NCBI RefSeq assembly: GCF_030605225.1
Contig: NZ_JAUWAV010000032.1
Location: 1-49,266 of the forward strand
DNA: 49,266 bases
Reading direction: 5' to 3'
Source of the DNA: Geoalkalibacter sp.
GTDB lineage: Bacteria; Desulfobacterota; Desulfuromonadia; Desulfuromonadales; Geoalkalibacteraceae
Below the pieces are notes generated by a model. That model was not told the DNA's origin, did no database searches, and saw nothing but the letters and a program-made list of their open reading frames with translations. Below are positions 10,396-19,755 of this stretch, one piece after another. Position 1 is the first letter of the stretch, and each line of letters opens with the position of its first letter. The translations under genes were made by a program, and so were the position numbers.

Positions 10396-11520
10396 TTGGA
10401 ACCTTTCAGTTTCGCTCTTTTAAATAAGGATGTCGGCACTTCGGCCCGGCGCGGGCGCATCCTCACGCCGCGCGGCGTCATTGAAACACCGATTTTCATG
10501 CCCGTGGGCACGCAGGGAACCGTCAAGGGATTGTTGCCGGAGGCCCTCAAGGATATCGGCGCCCAAATCATCCTGGCCAATACCTATCACCTGTTTCTGC
10601 GGCCCGGACATGAAACCGTGCGTCGACTTGGCGGATTGCATAGCTTCATGAACTGGGAGCGACCCATTCTGACCGATAGTGGTGGCTTTCAGGTATTCAG
10701 TCTGGGTGAACTGCGCCGCATCACCGAAGAAGGAGTGGTGTTTCAGAGTCATCTGGACGGTAGTCGCCATCTGCTCAGCCCGGAACTCTCCATCGAGGTG
10801 CAGCAGGCTCTAGGGGCCGATATCATCATGGCCTTCGATGAATGCATCCCTTATCCTTCCACTCGGGACTACGTCGCCCAATCGACCCAGCGTTCCACGC
10901 GCTGGGCGCTGCGTTGCAAGCAGGCGTTTCAGGCTGGAACAGGGCAGGCTTTGTTCGGCATCGTGCAGGGGGGGATGTTCCCGGAGTTGCGTCGCCGGAG
11001 CAGCGAGGAATTGCAGGAAATCGGCTTCGATGGCTATGCCGTCGGCGGATTGTCCGTCGGCGAGGACGCCTCTCTGATGTACGAAGCCATGGAATCGACC
11101 CTGCCGTTGCTGCCCGAGGACCGTCCGCGCTACGTGATGGGCGTGGGTACGCCGGAAAATCTGGTCGAGGGCATCCGCCGCGGAGTGGATATGTTCGATT
11201 GTGTCATGCCGACCCGTAACGCTCGCAACGGCGTACTGTTCACCAGTTTCGGCAAAATCAGCATCAAGCAGGCGCGCTATGCGCAAGATTCGGAACCGAT
11301 CGATCCGGCCTGCGGCTGTTATGTCTGCCGTCACTATTCCAGGGCCTATCTACGGCATCTTTATCAGAGCGGAGAGATTCTCGCGTCGGTACTCAATACT
11401 CACCACAACGTACATTATTATTTGAATCTTATGGCCGAGGCGCGACAGGCCATTGAAAACGGCATTTTCACCGAATTTAGCCGCGATTTTTATCGTCGTC
11501 GCGAAGTTCGGGACAATTGA
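10396..11520 (+). CDS. tgt: tRNA-guanine transglycosylase Tgt
   Basis: Swaps guanine 34 for preQ1 in GUN-anticodon tRNAs, the step before QueA. The product is 374 residues. Motifs: TPIFMPVGTQGTVKGLLPE, LTDSGGFQVFSL (catalytic-site Asp), FDECIPYPS, GGLSVGE, and a C-terminal zinc site CGCYVCRHYSRAYLRHLY. The start is TTG at 10396, with AAGG just upstream; the ATG nearby (10428) is out of frame, and the family needs about ten residues before the ARRG motif, so TTG is the sensible choice. Confidence 0.96.
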   Translation: MEPFSFALLNKDVGTSARRGRILTPRGVIETPIFMPVGTQGTVKGLLPEALKDIGAQIILANTYHLFLRPGHETVRRLGGLHSFMNWERPILTDSGGFQVFSLGELRRITEEGVVFQSHLDGSRHLLSPELSIEVQQALGADIIMAFDECIPYPSTRDYVAQSTQRSTRWALRCKQAFQAGTGQALFGIVQGGMFPELRRRSSEELQEIGFDGYAVGGLSVGEDASLMYEAMESTLPLLPEDRPRYVMGVGTPENLVEGIRRGVDMFDCVMPTRNARNGVLFTSFGKISIKQARYAQDSEPIDPACGCYVCRHYSRAYLRHLYQSGEILASVLNTHHNVHYYLNLMAEARQAIENGIFTEFSRDFYRRREVRDN

Positions 11521-11590
11521 TTGCTTGCGGTGGACGCTCTTGGGTCCGCCGGATTTACAACCACGATACTCTTAGAGGAGGACAATCCTA

Positions 11591-11902
11591 ATGGTCTCTG
11601 AAGCTTTTGCCATGGCAGCCAACGGTGGAGGACAGCAAGCCAATCCCTATTCGGGCATCATCATGCTGGTGCTCATGTTCGCCATTTTTTATTTTCTGCT
11701 GATCCGTCCGCAGCAGAAACGCGCCAAGCAGCATCGTGAACTGCTTGATGCGTTGCAGGTTGGGGATCAGGTGGTGACCGCGGGCGGCATTCACGGGCGC
11801 ATCGTCACCCTGCAGGATACGGTGGTGACGCTGGAAATCGCCACCGGCGTGAAGATCAAGGTGAACCGCGCATCCATCGCCAACAAGAAGGCCGCGGAGT
11901 AA
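11591..11902 (+). CDS. yajC: Preprotein translocase accessory subunit YajC
   Basis: Small inner-membrane partner of SecDF. The 103-residue product has one membrane segment (about residues 22-40, ending FYFLLIRPQQKRAKQH) and the short cytosolic domain with LQVGDQVVTAGGIHGRI. The start follows AGAGGAGGAC. It lies in the conserved order queA-tgt-yajC-secD-secF. Confidence 0.96.
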   Translation: MVSEAFAMAANGGGQQANPYSGIIMLVLMFAIFYFLLIRPQQKRAKQHRELLDALQVGDQVVTAGGIHGRIVTLQDTVVTLEIATGVKIKVNRASIANKKAAE

Positions 11903-11981
11903 GCCCCTTTGCTCCATTCGTGCCGCGGTCCCCTGATGAGGGACTACCGGCGGAGAACCAACGCAAGGAGAGTTGACCGAT

Positions 11982-13580
11982 ATGTCCAAAAGCCTCAAGA
12001 TGCGGGGTGCGCTCATCCTGCTGTTGCTTCTTCTGTCCTTCTTCGCCTTGGCGCCGACCCTGGCCGGCAACAGCCTGCCGCAGTGGTGGCAGCGGGCTTT
12101 CGATCCGATTCATCTGGGACTCGATCTGCAGGGCGGGATGCACCTGATTCTCGGGGTGGAAGTTGAAAAGGCCGTCGAGAGCCGGATGGACAGTCTGATG
12201 GATCAGACGGAAGCGCTGCTGCGGGAGCGCGACCTCATCTACCGCAGCGTCACGCGCGACCCGTCCGGGATACTTACGGTCACGGTCTATGACCAGGATG
12301 CGGGCCGCCAGGTCGATGCGCTCATGAAGGACAACTTTCCCAATCTCGAAGCCCAGACCTTGCCTTTGGATGGCGGATATTTCGCCAAGCAGTTTCGCCT
12401 GAGCGATCGCGAAATCGAGCAGATCAAGGATTATGCCCAGCGTCAGGCCCTGGAAACCCTGCGTAATCGCGTCGACCAGTTCGGCGTGACGGAGCCGGTG
12501 CTTCAGCGTCAGGCGGACAACCGCATTCTCATCCAGTTGCCCGGCGTCAAGGATCCCCAGCGCGCCATCGCCCTGCTTGGCAAGACCGCGCGTCTCGAAT
12601 TCAAAATGGTGGCCGAGGAGGTCATGCCGCAGGATGCCGTTGCCGGGCGTCTTCCGCCCGGCACCGAGTTGCTCTACGAGCGTCGCACCGATCCGCGCAC
12701 CGGAGTGACCACCGAGACGCCCATCGTGGTCTATACCACCACGGTTCTCACCGGCGATCTGCTCTCCGATGCCCAGGTGCGCATCAATCCCCAGTTCAAC
12801 GAACCTTATGTGTCCATTGATTTCAATGCCCTGGGCGCGCGACGCTTCGACCAGATCACCGCGGCCAACGTCGGCAAGCGCATGGCCATCGTACTTGACG
12901 ACACAGTCTATTCGGCGCCCGTCATCCGCGAGCGCATTTCGGGCGGCAGCGCCCAGATTTCCGGTTCCTTCACCGAACAGGAGGCCACCGACCTCGCCAT
13001 CGTATTGCGCGCCGGTTCGCTGCCGGCACCGGTGAAAATCCTTGAAAACCGCACCGTCGGTCCCTCCTTGGGGCGCGATTCGATCCAGCAGGGCATCGTT
13101 TCCATCGCCGTCGGCGGCGCCCTGGTGGTCGTGGCCATCGTCGTCTACTACGGATTGTCCGGGCTGGTTGCCGTTCTGGCGCTGGTGCTCAATCTCGTCT
13201 TCATCATGGCGATGCTCTCCATGTTCAAGGCGTCGCTGACCTTGCCTGGCATCGCGGGGATCGTTCTGACCGTGGGCATGGCCGTTGATGCCAACGTGCT
13301 GATTTTCGAGCGCATCCGCGAGGAGCTGCGCGTCGGCAAGACTTCCCGCGCCGCCTTGGAAGCGGGTTACAGCAAGGCCTTTTCCACCATCATCGACGCC
13401 AACATCACCACCCTGGTCGCCGCGCTGGTGCTTTTCCAGTTCGGTACCGGGCCGGTCAAAGGCTTTGCCGTGACCCTCTCGGTGGGCATTGTGGCTTCAC
13501 TGTTCACGGCGATCTTTGTCACCCGCGCGGTTTTTGATTATTTTCTCGATACCGGCCGGGTCAAGCGGCTGAGCATATAA
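11982..13580 (+). CDS. secD: Protein translocase subunit SecD
   Basis: RND-type membrane subunit that uses the proton gradient to help pull exported proteins through SecYEG. The 532-residue product has a first membrane segment (ALILLLLLLSFFALAP), the LGLDLQGGMHLILGVE motif, a large periplasmic P1 region, and the C-terminal RND helices with GIVLTVGMAVDANVLIFERIREEL. I chose ATG 11982 (AAGGAG 11 bases upstream) over the in-frame TTG at 11973, which lies only two bases from that ribosome site. It is separated from secF by 11 bases. Confidence 0.97.
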   Translation: MSKSLKMRGALILLLLLLSFFALAPTLAGNSLPQWWQRAFDPIHLGLDLQGGMHLILGVEVEKAVESRMDSLMDQTEALLRERDLIYRSVTRDPSGILTVTVYDQDAGRQVDALMKDNFPNLEAQTLPLDGGYFAKQFRLSDREIEQIKDYAQRQALETLRNRVDQFGVTEPVLQRQADNRILIQLPGVKDPQRAIALLGKTARLEFKMVAEEVMPQDAVAGRLPPGTELLYERRTDPRTGVTTETPIVVYTTTVLTGDLLSDAQVRINPQFNEPYVSIDFNALGARRFDQITAANVGKRMAIVLDDTVYSAPVIRERISGGSAQISGSFTEQEATDLAIVLRAGSLPAPVKILENRTVGPSLGRDSIQQGIVSIAVGGALVVVAIVVYYGLSGLVAVLALVLNLVFIMAMLSMFKASLTLPGIAGIVLTVGMAVDANVLIFERIREELRVGKTSRAALEAGYSKAFSTIIDANITTLVAALVLFQFGTGPVKGFAVTLSVGIVASLFTAIFVTRAVFDYFLDTGRVKRLSI

Positions 13581-13591
13581 GGAGTTCCGCC

Positions 13592-14527
13592 ATGCAGCTG
13601 ATCAAACCCGACATCAATATCGATTTCATCGGCAAAAGAAAGCTTGCCGTCATGCTTTCCCTGGCGATGATCTTGATCAGTATCCTGTCCCTGATCGTTA
13701 GGGGAGGGCCCAATTACGGCATCGACTTCGCGGGCGGCATGCTGGTGCAGGTCAAGTTTGAAACCGATACCACCGCCTCGGCCATCAAGGATGCCCTTGC
13801 CGCAATCGACATGGGGCATGTTTCCGTGCAGCAGTTCGGCGACGAGCGCAATGAGTTCCTGTTGCGTACTCAGATTGCCTCGGCCGAGCTGGAAAATCTT
13901 GCTCAGCAGATCGACCAGGTTCTCGAGCAGACCTACGGAGCGGGGCAGGTCGAGATCCGCCGCGCTGAAATGGTCGGCCCGCAAGTCGGCAAGGAATTGC
14001 GCCAGAAGGGGCTTCTCGCCATTCTCTACGCCATGGTGGGCATCCTGATCTACATCACTTGGCGCTTTGAATTTCGTTTCGCCATCGGCGCGATCATCGC
14101 CCTGGCTCATGACGTCATCATCACCCTTGGTCTGTTTTCCATTTTCGGCAAGGAAATCGATCTGCCCATCATCGCCGCGTTCCTGGCGATCATCGGCTAT
14201 TCTCTCAACGACACCATCATCGTTTATGACCGCATTCGCGAGAACATGGCCAAGCATGCCCGCGAAGGTCTGCCGACGGTCATCAACTCCAGCATCAACC
14301 AGACCCTGTCGCGTACCATCCTGACCTCGGGCACTACCTTGCTGGTGGTGCTGGCCCTCTTCATTTTCGGCGGCGGGGTGATCCACAACTTCGCCTTCGC
14401 CCTGTTGGTCGGCATCGGTGTGGGGACCTACTCGTCGATTTTCGTCGCCAGTCCCATCCTGATTTTCTGGGAAGACTGGCGCAAGGGGCATCCGGCACAG
14501 ACTGCGGAAAAGGGGGCCGTGTCGTGA
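13592..14527 (+). CDS. secF: Protein translocase subunit SecF
   Basis: RND partner of SecD. The 311-residue product carries GGPNYGIDFAGGMLVQV near residues 31-47 and the six-helix RND core with GYSLNDTIIVYDRIREN. AAGGAG lies before the ATG. The stop TGA is shared with the GTG start of the next gene in the sequence GTGA, so the TPR protein is probably translated by coupling to secF. Confidence 0.97.
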   Translation: MQLIKPDINIDFIGKRKLAVMLSLAMILISILSLIVRGGPNYGIDFAGGMLVQVKFETDTTASAIKDALAAIDMGHVSVQQFGDERNEFLLRTQIASAELENLAQQIDQVLEQTYGAGQVEIRRAEMVGPQVGKELRQKGLLAILYAMVGILIYITWRFEFRFAIGAIIALAHDVIITLGLFSIFGKEIDLPIIAAFLAIIGYSLNDTIIVYDRIRENMAKHAREGLPTVINSSINQTLSRTILTSGTTLLVVLALFIFGGGVIHNFAFALLVGIGVGTYSSIFVASPILIFWEDWRKGHPAQTAEKGAVS

Positions 14528-15108
14528 AAAAGGAAACCTATATTCTTGCAGGCGCGGCTCTCATCATCGGCATTCTGCTCGGCGTGATTTTCTCCGGCGG
14601 CGGGGGCGACAAGGCGCCCCGAGTCGCCACGCCCAGCGCGCCGCCTTCCGCGCCGCCTGTCAATCTTCAGCAGAACATCCAGATGCTCGAGGACATCGTG
14701 CGCCGCGAGCCCGACAATCGCAATGCCTGGGTGCAGCTGGGGCACAACTATTTCGACAGCAACCAGCCCATGAAGGCCATCGAGGCCTATAACAAGGCGC
14801 TGGAAATGGATCCCAATGATCCTGATGTCATCACCAACCAGGGTGTGATGTTCCGTCGCGTCGGCTGGTATGACCGAGCCATCGACAATTTCCGCCGGGC
14901 CAACGAAATCAACCCCATGCATCCGCAAAGCCTCTACAACATGGGTGTCGTTTATCGTTACGATCTTCAGGATTATGAAAAGGCGCGCGAAGCCTGGTCG
15001 CTCTACGTGGAGCGCCATCCCACGGGGCAAGGCGCCGATCAGATCCGAGCGGAGCTGGAATTTTTGCGCGCCCACCCGCAAATGCCGCCCGGCATGCCGG
15101 GGCAATAA
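14524..15108 (+). CDS. Membrane-anchored tetratricopeptide-repeat protein
   Basis: The 194-residue product has an N-terminal membrane anchor (residues 6-23, ending in a GGGG stretch), a Pro/Ala-rich linker, and about three TPR units (roughly residues 55-160: NAWVQLGHNYFDSNQPMKAI, DPDVITNQGVMFRRVGWYDR, PQSLYNMGVVYRYD). The domain probably faces the periplasm, with protein-protein binding as the likely role. The GTG start at 14524 overlaps the secF stop by four bases, tying its expression to the translocase. It resembles the TPR half of CcmH/NrfG-type proteins, but no cytochrome genes are near, so I do not assign that function. Confidence 0.85.
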   Translation: MKKETYILAGAALIIGILLGVIFSGGGGDKAPRVATPSAPPSAPPVNLQQNIQMLEDIVRREPDNRNAWVQLGHNYFDSNQPMKAIEAYNKALEMDPNDPDVITNQGVMFRRVGWYDRAIDNFRRANEINPMHPQSLYNMGVVYRYDLQDYEKAREAWSLYVERHPTGQGADQIRAELEFLRAHPQMPPGMPGQ

Positions 15109-15123
15109 GCTGTTCGTGGTACA

Positions 15124-15152
15124 ACAAAAGCCGGGATTTTCCCGGCTTTTGT
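15124..15152 (+). terminator. Intrinsic terminator after the sec-TPR genes
   Basis: Perfect 12-base-pair stem ACAAAAGCCGGG 15124-15135 with CCCGGCTTTTGT 15141-15152 and a five-base ATTTT loop. It ends the yajC-secD-secF-TPR unit. Confidence 0.85.
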
Positions 15153-15172
15153 GTAAGAGGAGAGGGAAGATT

Positions 15173-16048
15173 TTGCGCAACTTTGCTTTGCGGCTTCGTT
15201 TGTTTTTGGGTGTCGCCCTTCTGGGGTTCTGCCTGACGGGCTGCTCGGTCGCGCAGCCGCTGACCGGGGTGCTTGAAGGGGATCAGCACTGGCGGGGCAG
15301 GGTGCTGCTGCGCGGCGACGTGGTTCTCGCCGAAGGCGCGACCCTGCATATTGCCCCAGGGACGCAGGTGCTGTTCCTGCCGCCCGTCGAGAGCGAGGAT
15401 CTGCTGACCCTGCATCCCTATTTTCCAGGCAGTGAACTGATTGTCCACGGCCGTCTGGTTGCGCGGGGAACACCAAGCAATCCCATTCAATTTCGCGCCG
15501 CCGATCCGGAAGCCGGCCCCGGCAGCTGGGGCGCCATCAACCTGCGCGAGAGTCCCGAGGCGCTGTTTTCCCACTGCATTTTCACCCAGGCCGACAGCGC
15601 CATTCACAGTTTCGGCTCCAGGGTGCGCGTGGAGCACAGCTTGTTCGAGCATAATCTTGTGGCACTGCGCTTCAACACCAGCGAGATCGTCATCGAGCAT
15701 AATTTGATCCGCGAGAATGACGCCGGAATCCGTTTTCATTTGGGCGCGCCTCTGATCGTCAACAACATCTTGCGCGATAACAACAAGAGCTTTTTTCTGA
15801 CCTCCGATCCCCGCGATTACCACATCCGGCACAACAATATCCTCGGCAGCCGGGAATATGCGGTGGTGCTTGGCGAAGAGGTGCCCGACGAGGTGATGAT
15901 GGCCGACAATTACTGGGGCACCACCGACGCGCGGAGCATCGAAGACGGCTTTTTTGACGGCCGGCGCCTGAATCATCTGGGCCAGGTGCGATATCAGCCT
16001 CTGGCCACGCAGCCCTTTGCCGAAGCGGGTCCGGCGTGGAGCCCGTAA
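15173..16048 (+). CDS. Predicted lipoprotein with right-handed beta-helix domain
   Basis: The 291-residue product begins MRNFALRLRLFLGVALLGFC, followed by a lipobox LTGC (lipidated Cys24), so it is a predicted outer- or inner-membrane lipoprotein. The rest contains repeated beta-helix-like turns: LNLRESPEALFSHCIF-type, SRVRVEHSLFEHNLVALRFN, EIVIEHNLIRENDAGIRF, APLIVNNILRDNNKSFF and RHNNILGSREYAVVLG, followed by a NYWGTTDARSIEDG motif seen in NosD/pectate-lyase-like proteins. The start is TTG 15173 after AGAGGAGAGGGA. It overlaps recJ by 13 bases. The substrate, if any, is unknown; a carbohydrate or structural role is possible. Confidence 0.8.
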   Translation: MRNFALRLRLFLGVALLGFCLTGCSVAQPLTGVLEGDQHWRGRVLLRGDVVLAEGATLHIAPGTQVLFLPPVESEDLLTLHPYFPGSELIVHGRLVARGTPSNPIQFRAADPEAGPGSWGAINLRESPEALFSHCIFTQADSAIHSFGSRVRVEHSLFEHNLVALRFNTSEIVIEHNLIRENDAGIRFHLGAPLIVNNILRDNNKSFFLTSDPRDYHIRHNNILGSREYAVVLGEEVPDEVMMADNYWGTTDARSIEDGFFDGRRLNHLGQVRYQPLATQPFAEAGPAWSP

Positions 16049-17763
16049 GCCGTCGCGACTGGCGGCCGCGCGGCGCCTCGCTCGACGAGTCGGCGATCAC
16101 CTCCTTGGCCGGGGAGCTCAAGCTCTCCCAGCTCTGTGCGCGGGTGCTGGCCGGGCGCGGCCTGGGCGAAGCTCGCGCCGCCCACGCCTTTCTTAAGGCG
16201 CGGCTGGGTGCGTTGCCCGATCCGGCGAGGCTTCTCAACATGGAGCAAGCCGCGCGGCGTCTCGCCCGCGCCGTGCGCGAGGGGGAACCAATGGTGGTGC
16301 ACGGCGACTATGATGTCGACGGCATCACCGGCACGGCCTTGCTCGTCGAGAGCCTGCGTGCCCTGGGCGGCCGGGTCGATTTTCATATTCCCCAACGCCT
16401 GCGCGACGGCTATGGCCTCTCGGCAGACGCCCTGCGCGCCGCCAAGGCCCAGGGCAAGGGCTTGGTGGTCTCCGTCGATTGCGGCATCAGCGCCCATGAG
16501 GAAGCGCTCCTGGCCCGCGATCTAGGCCTGGATCTGATCATCACCGATCACCATCAGCCTCCCGACATCCTTCCCCCCGCCCTGGCCCTGATCAATCCGC
16601 ACCTGCCCGGCGACCGCTTTCCCGAAAAGCATCTGGCCGGCGTGGGCGTGGCCTTTTTCCTGATGCTGGCGGTGCGTCGTCAGCTGCGCGACGAGGGCTG
16701 GTTTGCCGGGCGCCCCGAGCCTGACCTGCGCCAGGTGCTCGATCTGGTGGCCCTGGGCACCATCGCCGACGTCGTACCTCTAACCGGGGTCAATCGCATC
16801 CTTACCCGCGCCGGTCTGGATCTGCTCGCCCGGGATCAGCGACCCGGCCTTCTTGCCCTGCGTCAGATTGCCGGGGTGCGGGAAGTGACCTGCGGTATTG
16901 TGGGCTTTCAACTGGCGCCGCGCCTTAACGCCGCCGGGCGGCTGGAGGACGCCACCCTGGCCGTGAACCTGCTGCTGAGCGACGATCCCTCGCAGGCGCA
17001 GAGCATCGCCCGACAGCTCGACGATTGCAACCGCGAGCGTCAGCGCATCGAAGCGCAAACCCTGGAACAGGCCTTGGAGCGGCTCGCCGCACTCAATCAG
17101 CCGCAGCGGCGCTCCATCGTGCTGGCCGATGAGCGCTGGCATGCCGGGGTCATCGGCATTGTCGCCAGCCGCCTCGTCGAGCGCTTTCATCGGCCCACCA
17201 TCCTCATCGCCCTTGATCAGGGACGCGGCAAGGGCTCGGGTCGCTCCATTCGCGGTTTTCATCTTTATCGCGCTCTGCATCGGTGCGGCGCGCGTCTGCA
17301 AGGTTTCGGCGGTCACGAATATGCCGCGGGCCTGAGCATCGCCGAAGCGGAGTTGGAAAGCTTTGCCGCGGAGATCGAGTCGCTTGCGCGACAGGAATTA
17401 AGGGAGGAGGATCTGCGACCGCAACTGCTGCACGACGGCGAAGTCGCACTGGCGGCCTTTGTGAAAGACGCCGTCGAGGAGTTGAGCGCCCTGGCGCCCT
17501 TTGGCCCCGGAAATCCGGAGCCGCTGTTTCGCGTGAATGCCGCCGAATTTCAGCGGCCGCGCTGCGTCGGCCGCGAGCATTTGCAGTTTCAGCTCGGTCA
17601 GGGGGATCTGAGCCTGCCGTGTATCGCCTTCGGCGAGGCATCGCGTTGGCAGGGGATCAACGGGCGGGTGGATGTGCTCTGCACGCCGCACATCAATCGC
17701 TGGCAGGGGCGCGAAACGGTGCAGTTGCGGGTGAAGGATCTGCGGGAGAACTCCCGAGGATAA
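16036..17763 (+). CDS. recJ: Single-stranded-DNA-specific exonuclease RecJ
   Basis: 5'-3' ssDNA exonuclease in recombination and mismatch repair. The 575-residue product has the DHH-family motifs: GDYDVDGITGTALLV (I), VSVDCGISAHEEA, ITDHHQPPDILP (the DHH triad), and the DHHA1 domain with GKGSGRSIRGFHLYRAL and FGGHEYAAGLSI, followed by the C-terminal OB-like region. ATG 16036 lies inside the end of the lipoprotein gene, with no clear ribosome site, suggesting translational coupling. The gene ends 38 bases before a convergent aminotransferase. Confidence 0.95.
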   Translation: MEPVSRRDWRPRGASLDESAITSLAGELKLSQLCARVLAGRGLGEARAAHAFLKARLGALPDPARLLNMEQAARRLARAVREGEPMVVHGDYDVDGITGTALLVESLRALGGRVDFHIPQRLRDGYGLSADALRAAKAQGKGLVVSVDCGISAHEEALLARDLGLDLIITDHHQPPDILPPALALINPHLPGDRFPEKHLAGVGVAFFLMLAVRRQLRDEGWFAGRPEPDLRQVLDLVALGTIADVVPLTGVNRILTRAGLDLLARDQRPGLLALRQIAGVREVTCGIVGFQLAPRLNAAGRLEDATLAVNLLLSDDPSQAQSIARQLDDCNRERQRIEAQTLEQALERLAALNQPQRRSIVLADERWHAGVIGIVASRLVERFHRPTILIALDQGRGKGSGRSIRGFHLYRALHRCGARLQGFGGHEYAAGLSIAEAELESFAAEIESLARQELREEDLRPQLLHDGEVALAAFVKDAVEELSALAPFGPGNPEPLFRVNAAEFQRPRCVGREHLQFQLGQGDLSLPCIAFGEASRWQGINGRVDVLCTPHINRWQGRETVQLRVKDLRENSRG

Positions 17764-17795
17764 GAAAAAGGGCCGGTCGTAAAAGACCGGCCCTT
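17764..17795 (-). terminator. Terminator of the aminotransferase gene, between convergent genes
   Basis: Stem AAGGGCCGGTC 17768-17778 with GACCGGCCCTT 17785-17795 and six-base loop. On the minus strand it is followed by TTTTTCTTA, so it terminates the aminotransferase; on the plus strand (recJ) there is no U-run. Confidence 0.8.
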
Positions 17796-17801
17796 GGCGT
17801 A

Positions 17802-18992
17802 TCAGGCGGACAGCGTTTCGGCGGCAAGTTTGTCCCAGGCCGCCAGGCTGCGTTCGATCATGGCCAGATCGACGCAGTAGGCGATGCGGAAATAACCCGG
17901 CGCACCGAAGCCCGAACCCGGCACCAGCAGCAGGTTGTGCTTTTGCGCCGCCTTGACGAAGGCCACGTCATCGGCCAGGGGCGATTTGGGAAACAGGTAA
18001 AAGCCGCCGTCGGGTTTGACCATGTCAAAACCGAGCCGGCTGAGGTGGTTGTAGAGCACATCCCGCTTTTGCTGGTATTCGGCGATATCCACGCTGGCGC
18101 GCTGCAAACCGGTCACCAGCAACTGCATGAGAGCCGGGGCGTTCACGAAACCCAGCACACGGTTGCAGAACACCGCACCCTCCATGAACAATTCGACCTC
18201 GCGCATTCGCGGGTTGGCGGCCAGATAACCGATGCGCTCGCCGGGCAGGGCCAGATCCTTGGAGTGGGAGGTGGCGATCACCGCGTTGCGGATGCAGGCA
18301 AAGATGGCGGGCACCTGCTTGCCGTCGTAGCTCAGCCGCGCGTAGGGCTCATCGGAAATCACGTAGATCTGGCGACTGAGCTCCTTTTCCTTCTGTTCCA
18401 GCATGCGCCCAAGTGCGGCCAGGGTTTCACGCGGATAGATGACCCCGGTCGGGTTGTTGGGTGAATTGAGGATGAGGGCCCGAGTCTTGGGGCCGACGGC
18501 GGCGGCGATGGCATCGATGTTGGGCTGGAAGGTATTGCGATCGGTCCATACCTCCACCGGCACACCGCCGTGGTTGTCGATGTAAAACTTGTACTCGACG
18601 AAGTAGGGGGTGAGAATGATCACCTCTTCGCCCGGATTAAGAATGGTCTTGAGAATCACGTTGAGGGCGCCGCCCGCGCCGCAGGTCATGATCACGTGGC
18701 GCGCGGCCACCGGCAAGCCGCTTTTTTCGGCGAGAATTTCCGCCACGGCGGCGCGCGTTTCTTCGTGGCCTGCATTGTTCATGTAGCGGTGCATGCCGAT
18801 GATGGGTTTTTGCGCCAGTTCCAGCAGTTGCGCGCGAAAGGCCGCGGGCGGCTCCACGGCGGGGTTGCCCAGGGTGAAATCAAACACATTTTCCGCGCCG
18901 AATTTGGCGCGTAGCGCCGCGCCCTCCTCGAACATCTTGCGAATCCACGAAGAACGCTCGATACATCCCTGAACCTTGTCGGCAATGGCCAT
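17802..18992 (-). CDS. PLP-dependent aminotransferase, class I/II
   Basis: The 396-residue product has the fold-type I PLP signature: LNSPNNPTGVIYPRETL, a DEPYARLSYDG motif with the Asp that pairs with the pyridine nitrogen, and the Schiff-base Lys in SHSKDLALPGERIGY. This resembles aspartate/aromatic aminotransferases; the amino donor cannot be told from sequence alone. The start ATG at 18992 follows AAGGAG (minus strand); a longer open frame reaches 19085 but crosses the promoter candidate. It has its own promoter and terminator, so it is probably monocistronic. Confidence 0.88.
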   Translation of the reverse strand: MAIADKVQGCIERSSWIRKMFEEGAALRAKFGAENVFDFTLGNPAVEPPAAFRAQLLELAQKPIIGMHRYMNNAGHEETRAAVAEILAEKSGLPVAARHVIMTCGAGGALNVILKTILNPGEEVIILTPYFVEYKFYIDNHGGVPVEVWTDRNTFQPNIDAIAAAVGPKTRALILNSPNNPTGVIYPRETLAALGRMLEQKEKELSRQIYVISDEPYARLSYDGKQVPAIFACIRNAVIATSHSKDLALPGERIGYLAANPRMREVELFMEGAVFCNRVLGFVNAPALMQLLVTGLQRASVDIAEYQQKRDVLYNHLSRLGFDMVKPDGGFYLFPKSPLADDVAFVKAAQKHNLLLVPGSGFGAPGYFRIAYCVDLAMIERSLAAWDKLAAETLSA

Positions 18993-19056
18993 GTCGCTAA
19001 ACTCCTTGGGGGGTGGTGTGGATCGCGCGCGCATCTCGCCGGCCCGCGATCGGCGC

Positions 19057-19085
19057 AGTTTAGCCTTGCCGGGCATGCGGGTCAA
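19057..19085 (-). promoter_or_regulatory. Candidate promoter for the aminotransferase
   Basis: Minus strand TTGACC (19085-19080), 17-base spacer, TAAACT (19062-19057), 65 bases before the start codon. Both boxes are close to the sigma-70 consensus. Confidence 0.55.
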
Positions 19086-19216
19086 GAGTCAGTCGTTCCG
19101 GACATTGCGGAGGTGACCTAAGTTGAAAAGAACATCAGTTCGTGACGGGCGCGGGGTTTCTTGCACGCACGTATTTACCGGCGTCCCATTTCCATGCATG
19201 GTCAATGGCCGATGGA

Positions 19217-19699
19217 TTACTTCCCGCAACATTTTTTGTATTTGTCTCCGCTACCGCAAAAGCAGGGATCATTGCGGCCGATTTTGCTTGAGTTCAGGGG
19301 CTTGGCCTTGACCATGATCCCTTCGGTGAACAGCCATTGCCCCTCCTTGCGCTTGAACTGCCCAAGCTCATGATGGGTGCGCTTGCCGGCCTTGTCGCGG
19401 AACCGGGCAATGAACTCGACCTGGCCTTCTTCGTCCCCGGGACCGCCCTTGTTGGTGTCGAGGATCTCAAGTCCATACCATTCGGAATGTTCCGCCCAGG
19501 CTCGGGTTCCTTTATGGTCATAGCCCTCGCGGTTGTCCGGATGGGTGCTCTCGAAGAGAAAATCGACCTCGACCTTCACATGGGCGGTGTAGCGCGCCCG
19601 CATCAACTGCTCGGCGGTTTCGGCGAAACGCTTGCCGGTGATGATCGGTTCGCAGCAGACGGAATATTCGTTCGTACTTCCGCAGGGACAGCTGTTCAT
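19217..19699 (-). CDS. YchJ-family protein with two SEC-C zinc motifs
   Basis: The 160-residue product has a SEC-C type motif at each end: [13 protein letters not shown] at residues 4-16 and [18 protein letters not shown] at the C-terminus. Between them lies a YchJ-type NTF2-like middle ([38 protein letters not shown]). SEC-C motifs bind zinc, as at the SecA C-terminus; the role of the YchJ family is not established. The start at 19699 follows AAGGAG; the longer frame to 19759 runs into the tRNA terminator. It lies downstream of tRNA-Leu on the same strand. Confidence 0.88.
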   Translation of the reverse strand: MNSCPCGSTNEYSVCCEPIITGKRFAETAEQLMRARYTAHVKVEVDFLFESTHPDNREGYDHKGTRAWAEHSEWYGLEILDTNKGGPGDEEGQVEFIARFRDKAGKRTHHELGQFKRKEGQWLFTEGIMVKAKPLNSSKIGRNDPCFCGSGDKYKKCCGK

Positions 19700-19755
19700 G
19701 GCATTTTCTCCTTCGCGGCAGGGGCCGGTTTTAAAAGCCTTGAATTTGGCGGTTA

